Positions 1 to 5,521 are shown, numbered from the stretch's first letter. The stretch: 6,398 bases of DNA from an uncultured Oscillospiraceae bacterium (GCA_959596515.1 CAUFXR010000104.1:1-6398); one strand, 5' to 3'. The notes: generated from the sequence alone by a model not told the origin. Program-made: numbers and translations.

Positions 1-1116
1 GCCCAGATAGTCGGACATCGTGCGGAAGGAATTGGCGACGCTCATTTTCGCGGCGTCCAGGTCCTCGCCGCTGAAATCTCCTTCCTTCACAGCCTGAAGC
101 TGACGGAGAATTTCCTCCCGTGCCTTCTCGATATTCTTCTGTTCCACACCGCTCTGGACCATCAGGATCCCTTTATGCCGGTCATAGGATGATGAACAGT
201 AATAGCAAAGGCTCAATTTTTCCCGGACATTTAAAAACAGCTTGGAATGAGGCGTGCCGCCGAACAGGGCGGACATCAGCCGCATCGCCATCACGTCCTC
301 GTCGGGCACGGCGATGCCGGTACGGAAACCCATCACCAGCTTGGCCTGTGCGACATCCATCACGTCATGAAATTCTTTTACCTGATCCGCTTTCTTGATA
401 ATTTTAGTGTTGCAGGGCAGAATTTCCTTTCTGCTCACTTGGGCAAAAGCCTTTTGGAACCCTTCCACAGCCCTTTGCGGGTCGGAACCCCCTACCATCA
501 TCAATTCCACTCGGGCACTGGATAGAGCCCTGCGCCAAGCGGAATAAATCTCTCCGCCATCGAGAGCTTCTACCTGTTTCTTGGCGCCGAATTTGCCTAC
601 GCCGAAAGCTTCATCCCGGCACATCAATTCCTCGCAACGGATTTGGGCGTAAATACGCTTATCGTTAAACTCCGAATCGATCTGCTCGATCAGCTGACGC
701 TTCTCCTGGTCGACATCCTCCTGACGGAACTGACCGTTCTCAAAAGCCGGGTCAAACAGAATAGAACACAAAAGTTCCGCCAGCTCACCGGAAACGCCTT
801 CCTTCTCCAGGGCGTAGCGGTCGTCCAGCCCTACCGCGGAAACCGCCAGCACCTGAACCTCGCCCAGCTTATACACCTGCGCCTGAAGCGAGGCCCCATA
901 GAGGGCGCTTAATTTTTCATTCAATTCACGAAAGGTAGGATACTTTCGGCAGGAACGGCGAAGCAGATAAGGTAAAATCGCATTGGCGGAAGCTGTCTCG
1001 GCCGACAAGGGCAGCAACATCGCCGCGGTAAGCCTTCCGGTCTTAAACCGCTGCTCTCCAACGCTGTGGAATGTAACACCGTCGCAAATCGGGAATTGTG
1101 TAATGTTTTTGCTCAT
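1..1116 (-). CDS. ymfF: YmfF-like M16 family protein (EF-P modification-associated), N-terminal 372 residues, catalytically degenerate
   Basis: Reading the minus strand from ATG at 1116 gives 372 uninterrupted codons running off the window at position 1; the family is usually about 420-430 residues, so the last 50 or so are missing. The protein begins MSKNITQFPICDGVTFHSV. The N-terminal M16 domain covers roughly residues 20-200, including the LYGASL motif (72-77). The second M16 domain starts near 245, with FGGTPHSKLFLNVREKLSL at 285-303 followed by CYY. Where active M16 peptidases have the zinc motif HxxEH, this protein reads ILPYLLRRSC (about 47-56), so it has no metal ligands and should not cut peptides. 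In Bacillus, YmfF is the inactive partner of the M16 protein YmfH and is linked, with YmfI, to the 5-aminopentanol modification of EF-P. The start is supported by AGGAGG (plus-strand CCTCCT 1123-1128) six bases upstream. The family call is firm; the EF-P role is by homology, since ymfH would lie outside the window. Confidence 0.85.
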   Translation of the reverse strand, partial: MSKNITQFPICDGVTFHSVGEQRFKTGRLTAAMLLPLSAETASANAILPYLLRRSCRKYPTFRELNEKLSALYGASLQAQVYKLGEVQVLAVSAVGLDDRYALEKEGVSGELAELLCSILFDPAFENGQFRQEDVDQEKRQLIEQIDSEFNDKRIYAQIRCEELMCRDEAFGVGKFGAKKQVEALDGGEIYSAWRRALSSARVELMMVGGSDPQRAVEGFQKAFAQVSRKEILPCNTKIIKKADQVKEFHDVMDVAQAKLVMGFRTGIAVPDEDVMAMRLMSALFGGTPHSKLFLNVREKLSLCYYCSSSYDRHKGILMVQSGVEQKNIEKAREEILRQLQAVKEGDFSGEDLDAAKMSVANSFRTMSDYLG

Positions 1117-1170
1117 GGAAAACCTCCTGCTCTATTGAAGATTCCAATTTTTACGTGTTTTCATCATGTT

Positions 1171-1198
1171 ATTATAGCACACCCCGCAAAAATATAAA
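1171..1198 (-). promoter_or_regulatory. Promoter for the ymfF-like gene (extended -10)
   Basis: On the minus strand there is a perfect TATAAT (plus-strand 1171-1176), preceded by TGC, which makes an extended -10 (TGnTATAAT). A weaker -35, TTTATA (plus-strand 1193-1198), lies 16 bases upstream. Transcription would start near 1164, leaving a leader of about 48 bases before the ATG. It is read as a housekeeping sigma-A promoter, with the extended -10 making up for the poor -35. Confidence 0.65.
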
Positions 1199-1227
1199 AT
1201 AGTATTCCCAAAATCCAGTCTGCTTAA

Positions 1228-1252
1228 TCTAAAAATTCATCAATGATTTAGA
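1228..1252. promoter_or_regulatory. Inverted repeat overlapping the esterase -35, candidate operator
   Basis: TCTAAA (1228-1233) and TTTAGA (1247-1252) are perfect inverted arms, and TCAT (1237-1240) and ATGA (1243-1246) form a second inner pair around a CA centre. The dyad is slightly asymmetric because three extra bases (AAT, 1234-1236) sit in the left half. The right arm overlaps the -35 hexamer of the plus-strand promoter. The position suits a repressor site, but short AT-rich dyads arise easily by chance and no regulator gene is in the window. Confidence 0.3.
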
Positions 1253-1277
1253 CAACAAATCGCTTTTGTGTTATAAT
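1249..1277 (+). promoter_or_regulatory. Promoter for the esterase gene and probably the downstream run
   Basis: TAGACA (1249-1254) matches the -35 consensus at five of six positions, and a perfect TATAAT (1272-1277) follows after a 17-base spacer. TG at 1269-1270 adds an extended -10. This is close to an ideal sigma-A promoter. Transcription would start near 1284, leaving a leader of about 48 bases with the ribosome binding site at 1318-1324. Confidence 0.8.
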
Positions 1278-1296
1278 GATTTCGCCCAGTTCCCAA

Positions 1297-1309
1297 CGGG
1301 TAACACCCG
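1297..1309 (+). promoter_or_regulatory. Small hairpin in the esterase leader
   Basis: CGGGT (1297-1301) and ACCCG (1305-1309) form a five-pair stem with an AAC triloop, nine bases before the ribosome binding site. The GGG can instead pair with the CCC at 1292-1294, so two short stems compete. It may tune mRNA stability or translation, but it is too small to call a riboswitch. Confidence 0.3.
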
Positions 1310-1317
1310 ACAAACAA

Positions 1318-1334
1318 AAGGAGGCTAACTCTTG
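1318..1334 (+). promoter_or_regulatory. Strong ribosome binding site fixing a TTG start
   Basis: AAGGAGG (1318-1324) sits seven bases before TTG (1332-1334). No ATG or GTG in this frame has such a site, and the conserved hydrolase sequence begins soon after, so the TTG start is well supported. Confidence 0.8.
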
Positions 1335-2081
1335 CATCAGGACTTGTCAAAGAATCCCTACGCGCAGCCCTTTACTTTTGAGGGAAACCGTGACCACGGT
1401 GTTTTGGTGATCCACGGTTTTACCGCTACGCCCGGTACCGTCCTGCCTTTGGGTGAAGCTATCGTTCAGGCCGGTCACTATGTAAAGGGGATTCTCCTTC
1501 CCGGCCACGGAACTACCATTGAAGATATGCAGAGGACCAACTGGGAAGATTGGTATAACGCCGTTTTTGAGGCTTACGATGAAATGGCGGCCGTCTGTAA
1601 AAAGGTAAGTGTTGTGGGACTTTCCATGGGAGGCGCGCTTACCTGTCTTTTGGCGGAGCATCGGCCGGTCCACAAGGCTGTGCCCATCGCCCCGGCGCTG
1701 AAGGTATTGCAGCACGGCAGTCATCTGGCCAAATATTTTTGGTCCCTGATTCCTATTTTGCCGGGCAAGGATAAAGATTATCAGGATTATCTGTTCGACT
1801 ACGACGTCTGTTACCATGATACCCCAGTGAAAAATATTGAGGATCTGAACCATCTGGCTTTGCTGGCGAAGCGGGATCTGAAAAAAATCACCTGTCCGCT
1901 GCTGGTAGTGAAGGCCGGACAGGATCGGTCGGTCCATCCCGACGCGCCGAAGTGGATTATTCTGCAAAGCAGCAGTGTGGAAAAAAAGCTGTTGGTGCTT
2001 CCCAACAGTCCCCACGTCTGCACATTGGGCGCGGAGCGGGAACTTTTATTCCAAAAGGTCGTGGAATTCTTGCGAGAATAG
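1332..2081 (+). CDS. Carboxylesterase / monoacylglycerol lipase-like alpha/beta hydrolase (Est30 type)
   Basis: This 249-residue protein has the full set of serine-esterase signatures in the order expected for the alpha/beta hydrolase fold. HGF (28-30) is the oxyanion-hole segment, GLSMG (96-100) is the nucleophile elbow with Ser98, Asp198 lies in AGQD, and His228 lies in NSPHV. Length and motif spacing match the Est30/YvaK group of cytoplasmic carboxylesterases (about 247 residues), which hydrolyse short- to medium-chain esters or monoacylglycerols. There is no signal peptide, so it should act inside the cell. Residues near 125-165 form the variable cap region that sets substrate choice. It is the first gene of a plus-strand run behind a strong promoter, and the SdpI-like gene follows 38 bases after its stop. 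The fold and catalytic triad are secure; the natural substrate cannot be told from the sequence. Confidence 0.92.
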   Translation: MHQDLSKNPYAQPFTFEGNRDHGVLVIHGFTATPGTVLPLGEAIVQAGHYVKGILLPGHGTTIEDMQRTNWEDWYNAVFEAYDEMAAVCKKVSVVGLSMGGALTCLLAEHRPVHKAVPIAPALKVLQHGSHLAKYFWSLIPILPGKDKDYQDYLFDYDVCYHDTPVKNIEDLNHLALLAKRDLKKITCPLLVVKAGQDRSVHPDAPKWIILQSSSVEKKLLVLPNSPHVCTLGAERELLFQKVVEFLRE

Positions 2082-2108
2082 TTCCGCCCCTGGAAACATG
2101 AAAACGTG

Positions 2109-2122
2109 AGGTGATCCCCATG
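2109..2122 (+). promoter_or_regulatory. Ribosome binding site choosing ATG 2120 over GTG 2111
   Basis: AGGTGAT (2109-2115) matches the anti-Shine-Dalgarno complement and ends four bases before ATG at 2120. An upstream in-frame GTG at 2111 lies inside this site and has no ribosome binding site of its own, so ATG 2120 is the better start. Confidence 0.75.
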
Positions 2123-2488
2123 GGCCTTCGTATTCTGGCATTGCTTTGGGCGCTGCTCTTTCCCATCATTATGATAGTTTTTGGCGTCTGTTTTGCGAAA
2201 AGGCCTCCCCGAAATATTAATTTCCTGTATGGCTACCGGACCTTCCGTTCTATGAGAAACCAGGACACCTGGCAGTTTTCCCATCGTTATTGGGGCAAAT
2301 TAATCCGTGTTTTTGGTTGGATTTTTCTTCCTATATCCGTTGCTGTCCCATTAGCGGTAAACGCGGAGGTCTGCCTGACAGCCGCCGGAATTCTTTTTGG
2401 ACTTCAGCTGATTTGCCTGATAGTTTCCATATTTCTCACAGAAAGAGCGCTGAATCGTGCTTTCCACAAAGACGGTTCTCGGCGTTGA
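2120..2488 (+). CDS. SdpI-family small integral membrane protein
   Basis: From ATG 2120 this gives 122 residues with three likely membrane segments (about 4-24, 61-80 and 86-107). The first two are separated by a basic loop carrying the family signature GYRTFRSMRNQDTW (38-51) and then FSHRYWGK (53-60). This GYRT...S..N...W pattern is typical of the C-terminal SdpI domain. In Bacillus subtilis, SdpI gives immunity to the SdpC toxin and works with the repressor SdpR. Here the protein holds only the single SdpI domain, and neither a toxin nor an SdpR-like repressor is nearby, so an immunity role is not supported; many single-domain SdpI-like proteins have unknown function. It lies 38 bases after the esterase gene and is probably co-transcribed. 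An in-frame GTG at 2111 would add three residues but overlaps the ribosome binding site. Confidence 0.8.
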   Translation: MGLRILALLWALLFPIIMIVFGVCFAKRPPRNINFLYGYRTFRSMRNQDTWQFSHRYWGKLIRVFGWIFLPISVAVPLAVNAEVCLTAAGILFGLQLICLIVSIFLTERALNRAFHKDGSRR

Positions 2489-2500
2489 ATTTCATAAAAT

Positions 2501-2539
2501 GAATCTTTCGATTCTTATAGTCTTTCTAGTCTTTCGATT
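2501..2539. repeat. Short TCTTTCGATT direct repeat and mini-hairpin between sdpI-like and corC-like genes
   Basis: The ten bases TCTTTCGATT occur at 2504-2513 and again at 2530-2539, with two further TAGTCTTTC-like words between them (2518-2535). GAATC (2501-2505) and GATTC (2510-2514) can form a five-pair hairpin. It is too weak and too poorly followed by a T-run to be a confident terminator. The rest of this 86-base gap holds no clear promoter. Confidence 0.4.
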
Positions 2540-2560
2540 TTTACTGATTTTTTAGAAAAT

Positions 2561-2577
2561 GGAGTTGATCTTTTTTG
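2561..2577 (+). promoter_or_regulatory. Ribosome binding site supporting TTG start of the CNNM/CBS gene
   Basis: GGAGTTGAT (2561-2569) matches GGAGGTGAT at eight of nine positions and ends five bases before TTG at 2575. An in-frame TGA at 2566 rules out any earlier start, and no ATG or GTG precedes the first membrane segment. Confidence 0.75.
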
Positions 2578-3870
2578 GACGATTGGTTTTCCTATGTCCT
2601 GCTGGTTATTTTAATCGCCCTTTCCGCTTTTTTCTCTGCCTCTGAAACCGCCTATACGACAGTGAATAAAATCCGCCTTCAAAACTACGCGGATTCCGGC
2701 AACAAAAAAGCAAAAATCGCGCTGTTCATCGCGGAAAACTACGACCGCACTCTGACCACCATACTGATCGGGAATAACATTGTCAATATCGGCGCTTCTT
2801 CTATTGCCACCCTGCTGTTTGTTAAGCTGTTCGGAGCTTCCGGCGCGGCGATTTCCACCGCTGTCATGACGATTCTAATCCTGATTTTCGGCGAGGTTCT
2901 GCCCAAAAGCTTCGCCAAGGAAAGCAGTGAAAAATTCTCTTTGGCTTTTTCCCGGACTTTAAGGCTTCTGATGACCATTTTCTGGCCGGTGGTGTTCCTG
3001 CTTATCCAGTTGAAAAAAGTGGCTAAGCATATTTCTCCCATCAAAGAGGAGGAATCCCCCACTGTTACCGAACAGGAACTGAAATTCATTGTGGAAAGCA
3101 TCGAGGATGAGGGCGTTCTGGAAAAGCAGGAAAGCGAACTGGTCCAGCACGCTTTGGAGTTCGATGAAAAAACCGTTCAAGAGGTTCTCACGCCCCGCGT
3201 GGATATGACCACCCTGGATATTGAGGATGATCTTCAAACAAACATCGATCTGGTCCTGACGGAGCGGTTCTCCCGAATTCCCGTTTGCCGCGGCAGCTCA
3301 GACCGGATCATCGGTATCCTCCACACCAAAGACTTGTTAGAAGCCTTAGTCCGTGGGGATTCCATCGATTTAGCCGCCATGGTACAGCCGGCTTTCTTCG
3401 TTTACAAAACCAAAAAGCTTTCCTCGCTTCTGACCGACTTCAAGAGAAATAAAACCCATGTAGCGATCGTCACCGACGACTACGGCGGAACCGTAGGCAT
3501 GGTGACCATGGAGGATTTGCTGGAGGAATTGGTTGGGGACATCTGGGATGAGGATGAGGAGATTGTCCGGGATTTTGTCCGGATCGATTCTCAGCATTTC
3601 CTGATCAGCGGTGATCTGACGATCCGAGACCTGTTCGATCAGCTGGACCTGCCCTTCAGCAATCTGGAGAGCAATCACACTTCCTGCGGCGGCTGGGCTC
3701 TGGAGGCGTTAGGACACATTCCAAAAACAGGAGAATCCTTCCAGTTTAAAAACATGACGCTCACCATTCAGGAAATGGATGACCAGCGGGTAAAAAAGCT
3801 GTCTGTTTATCTTGCGCCGGAGCCTGAAGAGGAAGAGAACGGCAAACAGGAAGCCAATAAACAGGAATAA
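2575..3870 (+). CDS. CNNM/CBS-domain membrane protein of the hemolysin C/CorC (CorB) family
   Basis: This 431-residue protein has the full three-part architecture. An N-terminal CNNM (DUF21) membrane domain spans about 1-185 and carries the conserved SASETA (21-26), IGNNIVNI (65-72) and GEVLPK (106-111). A CBS pair follows: CBS1 around 203-260 (VLTPRVDM, then RIPVCRG) and CBS2 around 275-327 (HVAIVTDDYGGTVGMVTMED). A CorC_HlyC domain covers about 333-415, followed by an acidic tail rich in Glu. Crystallised family members transport or help extrude Mg2+ and bind ATP-Mg at the CBS pair; the name hemolysin is historical. Bacillus relatives (YhdP/YugS/MpfA types) matter for Mg2+ efflux, so export of Mg2+ is the best guess. 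The length is normal and no domain is broken. It starts with TTG. azlC follows after 53 bases without an evident terminator. Confidence 0.9.
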   Translation: MDDWFSYVLLVILIALSAFFSASETAYTTVNKIRLQNYADSGNKKAKIALFIAENYDRTLTTILIGNNIVNIGASSIATLLFVKLFGASGAAISTAVMTILILIFGEVLPKSFAKESSEKFSLAFSRTLRLLMTIFWPVVFLLIQLKKVAKHISPIKEEESPTVTEQELKFIVESIEDEGVLEKQESELVQHALEFDEKTVQEVLTPRVDMTTLDIEDDLQTNIDLVLTERFSRIPVCRGSSDRIIGILHTKDLLEALVRGDSIDLAAMVQPAFFVYKTKKLSSLLTDFKRNKTHVAIVTDDYGGTVGMVTMEDLLEELVGDIWDEDEEIVRDFVRIDSQHFLISGDLTIRDLFDQLDLPFSNLESNHTSCGGWALEALGHIPKTGESFQFKNMTLTIQEMDDQRVKKLSVYLAPEPEEEENGKQEANKQE

Positions 3871-3923
3871 GCCTGCTGGAGTAGCTTCGATTAGCGCAGC
3901 AAGGTTAAGGAGATAAAAAGCCG

Positions 3924-4622
3924 ATGAATCCGAAAATCAAGGCGCTGAAAGCCGCCTTTCCTCATACCATTCCAATTCTGATGGGTTTCCTTTTTTTAGG
4001 GCTGGCCTACGGATTTTATATGAACAGTAAAGGATTTTCCTTTTGGTGGCCTCTTCTCATGAGCGCCACCATTTTTGCCGGTTCTATGGAATTTGTAACG
4101 GTTTCCCTGCTGTGCGGGGCTTTCAATCCGGTTTATGCCTTTTTGTTGGCCCTAATGGTCAACGCCAGGCATCTGTTCTATGGAATTTCCATGCTGGAGC
4201 GTTTTAAAGGCGTGGGTAGAAAAAAATGGTACTTGATCTTTGGCATGTGCGACGAATCCTTTTCCATTCTCTGTTCTACAGAACCTCCTGAAGATGTGGA
4301 CAGAGGCTGGTTTATGATCTTTGTCACCCTTTTGAATCAGTGTTATTGGGTCGCCGGCGCTACCTTGGGAGGTATCTTAGGCTCTTTCCTCCCCTTCAAT
4401 ACCCAGGGAATCGATTTCGTTATGACCGCTCTGTTTGTGGCTATTTTCATTGATCAGTGGAAATCACAGAAAAATCATCTGCCCGCTTTGGTGGGGCTGG
4501 CTGTTCCAGCCGTTTGTCTGATCATCTTCGGCCCGGATCAATTTATTCTCCCTTCCATGGCCTTGATTTTAGCTGTACTGTCTCTTCTGAAAAAGCCTCT
4601 GGATAAGGGGGAGATTCTGTGA
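3924..4622 (+). CDS. azlC: AzlC, branched-chain amino acid exporter large subunit
   Basis: This 232-residue polytopic membrane protein has the AzlC family hallmarks: FAGSMEFV (51-58), NARHLFYG (80-87), the MCDESF turn (108-113), NQCYWVAGATLG (138-149) and GIDFVMTALFVAI (162-174). Together with AzlD it forms a secondary exporter. In Bacillus, AzlCD exports branched-chain amino acids and overexpression gives 4-azaleucine resistance; the Corynebacterium homologue is BrnFE. The start ATG follows AAGGAG (3907-3912) at a rather long spacing of 11 bases, and the sequence MNPKIKALKAAFPHTIPI fits known N-termini. Its stop overlaps the azlD start in a GTGA, so the two subunits are translationally coupled. 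No Lrp-type regulator (AzlB) is present in the window. Substrate range is inferred from the family. Confidence 0.92.
   Translation: MNPKIKALKAAFPHTIPILMGFLFLGLAYGFYMNSKGFSFWWPLLMSATIFAGSMEFVTVSLLCGAFNPVYAFLLALMVNARHLFYGISMLERFKGVGRKKWYLIFGMCDESFSILCSTEPPEDVDRGWFMIFVTLLNQCYWVAGATLGGILGSFLPFNTQGIDFVMTALFVAIFIDQWKSQKNHLPALVGLAVPAVCLIIFGPDQFILPSMALILAVLSLLKKPLDKGEIL
4607..4622 (+). promoter_or_regulatory. azlC-azlD coupling junction (GTGA overlap with ribosome binding site)
   Basis: GGGGGAG (4607-4613) inside the end of azlC lies five bases before GTG 4619, whose last two bases open the azlC stop codon TGA (4620-4622). An in-frame ATG at 4625 would have an 11-base spacing, so the overlapping GTG is preferred. 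Confidence 0.7.
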
Positions 4623-4957
4623 CTATGCCCCTGTGGCAGGGAATCGCCACCGTTGCCGCGGTGGTTCTGGGTACCTTGATTACCCGATTTTTGCCCTTTT
4701 TGCTGTTTCCCGCTGGAAAACCCACTCCAAAATTTATCCGATATTTAGGAAAGGTGCTGCCCTTCGCTGTAATCGGCCTTTTGGTGATCTACTGCTTAAA
4801 AGGCGTATCGATAACCGCTTTTCCCTTCGGGATCCCAGAGCTGATCGCCATTGTTTTTGTGGCGGTTCTTCACTATTGGAAAGGTAATATGCTGCTGAGC
4901 ATAGGCTGCGGCACGGTGGTCTACATGCTGCTGGTTCAGTTGGTATTCCCCGGGTGA
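4619..4957 (+). CDS. azlD: AzlD, branched-chain amino acid exporter small subunit
   Basis: This 112-residue hydrophobic protein has the size and features of AzlD: an N-terminal helix ending in TRFLPFLLF (22-30), YLGKVLPFAVIGLLVIYCLK (42-61), and HYWKGNMLLSIGCGTVVYM (85-103) near the C-terminus. There are about four membrane segments. It is the obligate partner of AzlC and shares its mRNA through the four-base overlap. It is the last plus-strand gene before a long gene-free stretch with repeats and hairpins. The Pro-Gly end (FPG, stop at 4955-4957) is normal for the family. Confidence 0.9.
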   Translation: MTMPLWQGIATVAAVVLGTLITRFLPFLLFPAGKPTPKFIRYLGKVLPFAVIGLLVIYCLKGVSITAFPFGIPELIAIVFVAVLHYWKGNMLLSIGCGTVVYMLLVQLVFPG

Positions 4958-4984
4958 AGCACTGTTCGCTTTGTTCTATTTCGT

Positions 4985-5146
4985 TCTCTTTGCCCTGTTT
5001 CACTCTCTTTGCCCGTTTTACTTTCTTTGCCCCGTTTTACTTCCTTTGCCCCGTTTTACTCCTTTTGTCCCGTTTTACTTCCTTTGCCCCGTTTTACTCC
5101 TTTTGTCCCGTTTTACTTCCTTTGCCCCGTTTTACTCCTTTTGTCC
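4985..5146. repeat. Pyrimidine-rich 19-bp tandem repeat with 38-bp higher-order period
   Basis: Eight consecutive 19-bp units (the second is 18 bp) and part of a ninth run from 4985 to 5146. Two versions alternate: A is TTCCTTTGCCCCGTTTTAC (5041-5059, 5079-5097, 5117-5135) and B is TCCTTTTGTCCCGTTTTAC (5060-5078, 5098-5116, partial 5136-5146). They differ only by three C/T transitions. The A and B copies are identical to each other, so 5041-5146 is a perfect 38-bp repeat of about 2.8 copies. Units to the left (4985-5040) are increasingly diverged, and loosely similar T/C-rich sequence continues on both flanks (about 4965-4984 and 5147-5215). The open reading frames across it exist only because the sequence lacks A-containing stop codons, so I do not call a protein. 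Confidence 0.9.
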
Positions 5147-5220
5147 TATTCTTTTCGCTCTCTCTTACGCTTCGCTCCATTCTTATTTCCTTTGTTTTGC
5201 TTTTTTCGATTCGCCCTATG

Positions 5221-5248
5221 GTATCCCTTTGATACACCCCCTTTGGGG
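5221..5248 (+). other. Two small back-to-back hairpins
   Basis: GTATC (5221-5225) pairs perfectly with GATAC (5231-5235) around CCTTT, and CCCC (5237-5240) pairs with GGGG (5245-5248) around CTTT. The second is followed by CTTTATTTAT, so on the plus strand it could act as a weak terminator for azlCD. Both stems are short. Confidence 0.4.
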
Positions 5249-5290
5249 CTTTATTTATGGATAATTTTATTGAGCCGTTTTACGTGTTAC

Positions 5291-5323
5291 AGGTCGGGTT
5301 ATACTTTCCCGGCCTCTTTTTTT
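5291..5323 (+). terminator. Intrinsic terminator candidate for the azlCD transcript
   Basis: AGGTCGGG (5291-5298) pairs with CCCGGCCT (5308-5315) through eight pairs, one of them a G-U, around a nine-base loop. One C separates the stem from a run of seven T (5317-5323), and more T follow. This is the best plus-strand terminator after azlD, about 330 bases past its stop, so the mRNA would carry a long 3' untranslated part including the tandem repeat. Confidence 0.7.
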
Positions 5324-5362
5324 GCTTTTTATAGCGGTAACGATCGATGCACGCGCCGACTG

Positions 5363-5395
5363 CCGGCTGAGATCCTTTTCAGCCGGTTGTTGCTT
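5363..5395 (+). terminator. Second hairpin with T-rich tail
   Basis: CCGGCTGA (5363-5370) and TCAGCCGG (5379-5386) form a perfect eight-pair stem with an eight-base loop, followed by TTGTTGCTTTTTCT. It resembles a backup terminator on the plus strand, but the T-run is interrupted by G and C. It may instead be a structural RNA element. Confidence 0.5.
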
Positions 5396-5447
5396 TTTCT
5401 CTCCGCTGATTTTACAGCGGCAATCTTATGGCCAATTTTAAGCAACA
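5388..5447. other. Nested stem structure
   Basis: TGTTGCTT (5388-5395) is complementary to AAGCAACA (5440-5447) and would enclose a perfect inner hairpin of CCGCTG (5403-5408) and CAGCGG (5415-5420). A further pairing of CCAAT (5432-5436) with ATTGG (5454-5458) would cross the outer stem. The outer stem overlaps the T-rich tail of the preceding hairpin. No known RNA family was recognised. Confidence 0.4.
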
Positions 5448-5521
5448 GGCACTATTGGTTTCCTGATCCCTATCACCGCCGCCGGTAAAAATTCGTTCTT
5501 ACAGAAGGAAATAACAACAAA

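Larger units (their letters stand above)
4958..5521. other. Gene-free convergent region after azlD
   Basis: No convincing coding sequence lies between azlD and the long terminator at 5522. The first 260 bases are C/T-rich on the plus strand and contain the tandem repeat. The remaining part (5221-5447) holds a series of hairpins. The core repeat word CCGTTTTAC recurs once on its own at 5275-5283. The last part (5448-5521) shows nothing clear. Confidence 0.7.

Noticed and set aside
120..912. Plus-strand frames opposite the M16 gene
   Set aside because: They are antisense shadows; the minus-strand frame is continuous for 372 codons, with family motifs and a good start.
1347..2015. Long minus-strand frame opposite the esterase gene
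   Set aside because: It lies entirely over a gene with an intact catalytic triad, and its own product has no motif or ribosome binding site.
2111..2119. GTG at 2111 as the start of the SdpI-like gene
   Set aside because: It lies within the AGGTGAT ribosome binding site, which is correctly placed for ATG 2120.
4985..5146. CRISPR array
   Set aside because: The units are directly adjacent with no unique spacers, and there are no cas genes.
5257..5334. A 25-codon frame starting at ATG 5257 (MDNFIEPFYVLQVG...)
   Set aside because: It has no proper ribosome binding site and runs through the terminator hairpin and its T-run, so it is most likely chance.
5361..5480. Possible TPP riboswitch, prompted by CTGAGAT and CCTGATC words
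   Set aside because: The pairing partners and the conserved second-half motif of the thi-box are missing, the words lie within simple hairpins, and no thiamine gene follows on the plus strand.
4954..5488. Overlapping plus-strand open frames across the repeat, giving proteins rich in Phe, Pro, Leu and Cys
   Set aside because: All three frames are open because the C/T-rich sequence cannot make stop codons. The 19-base unit changes frame with each copy, and none has a ribosome binding site or a recognisable domain.
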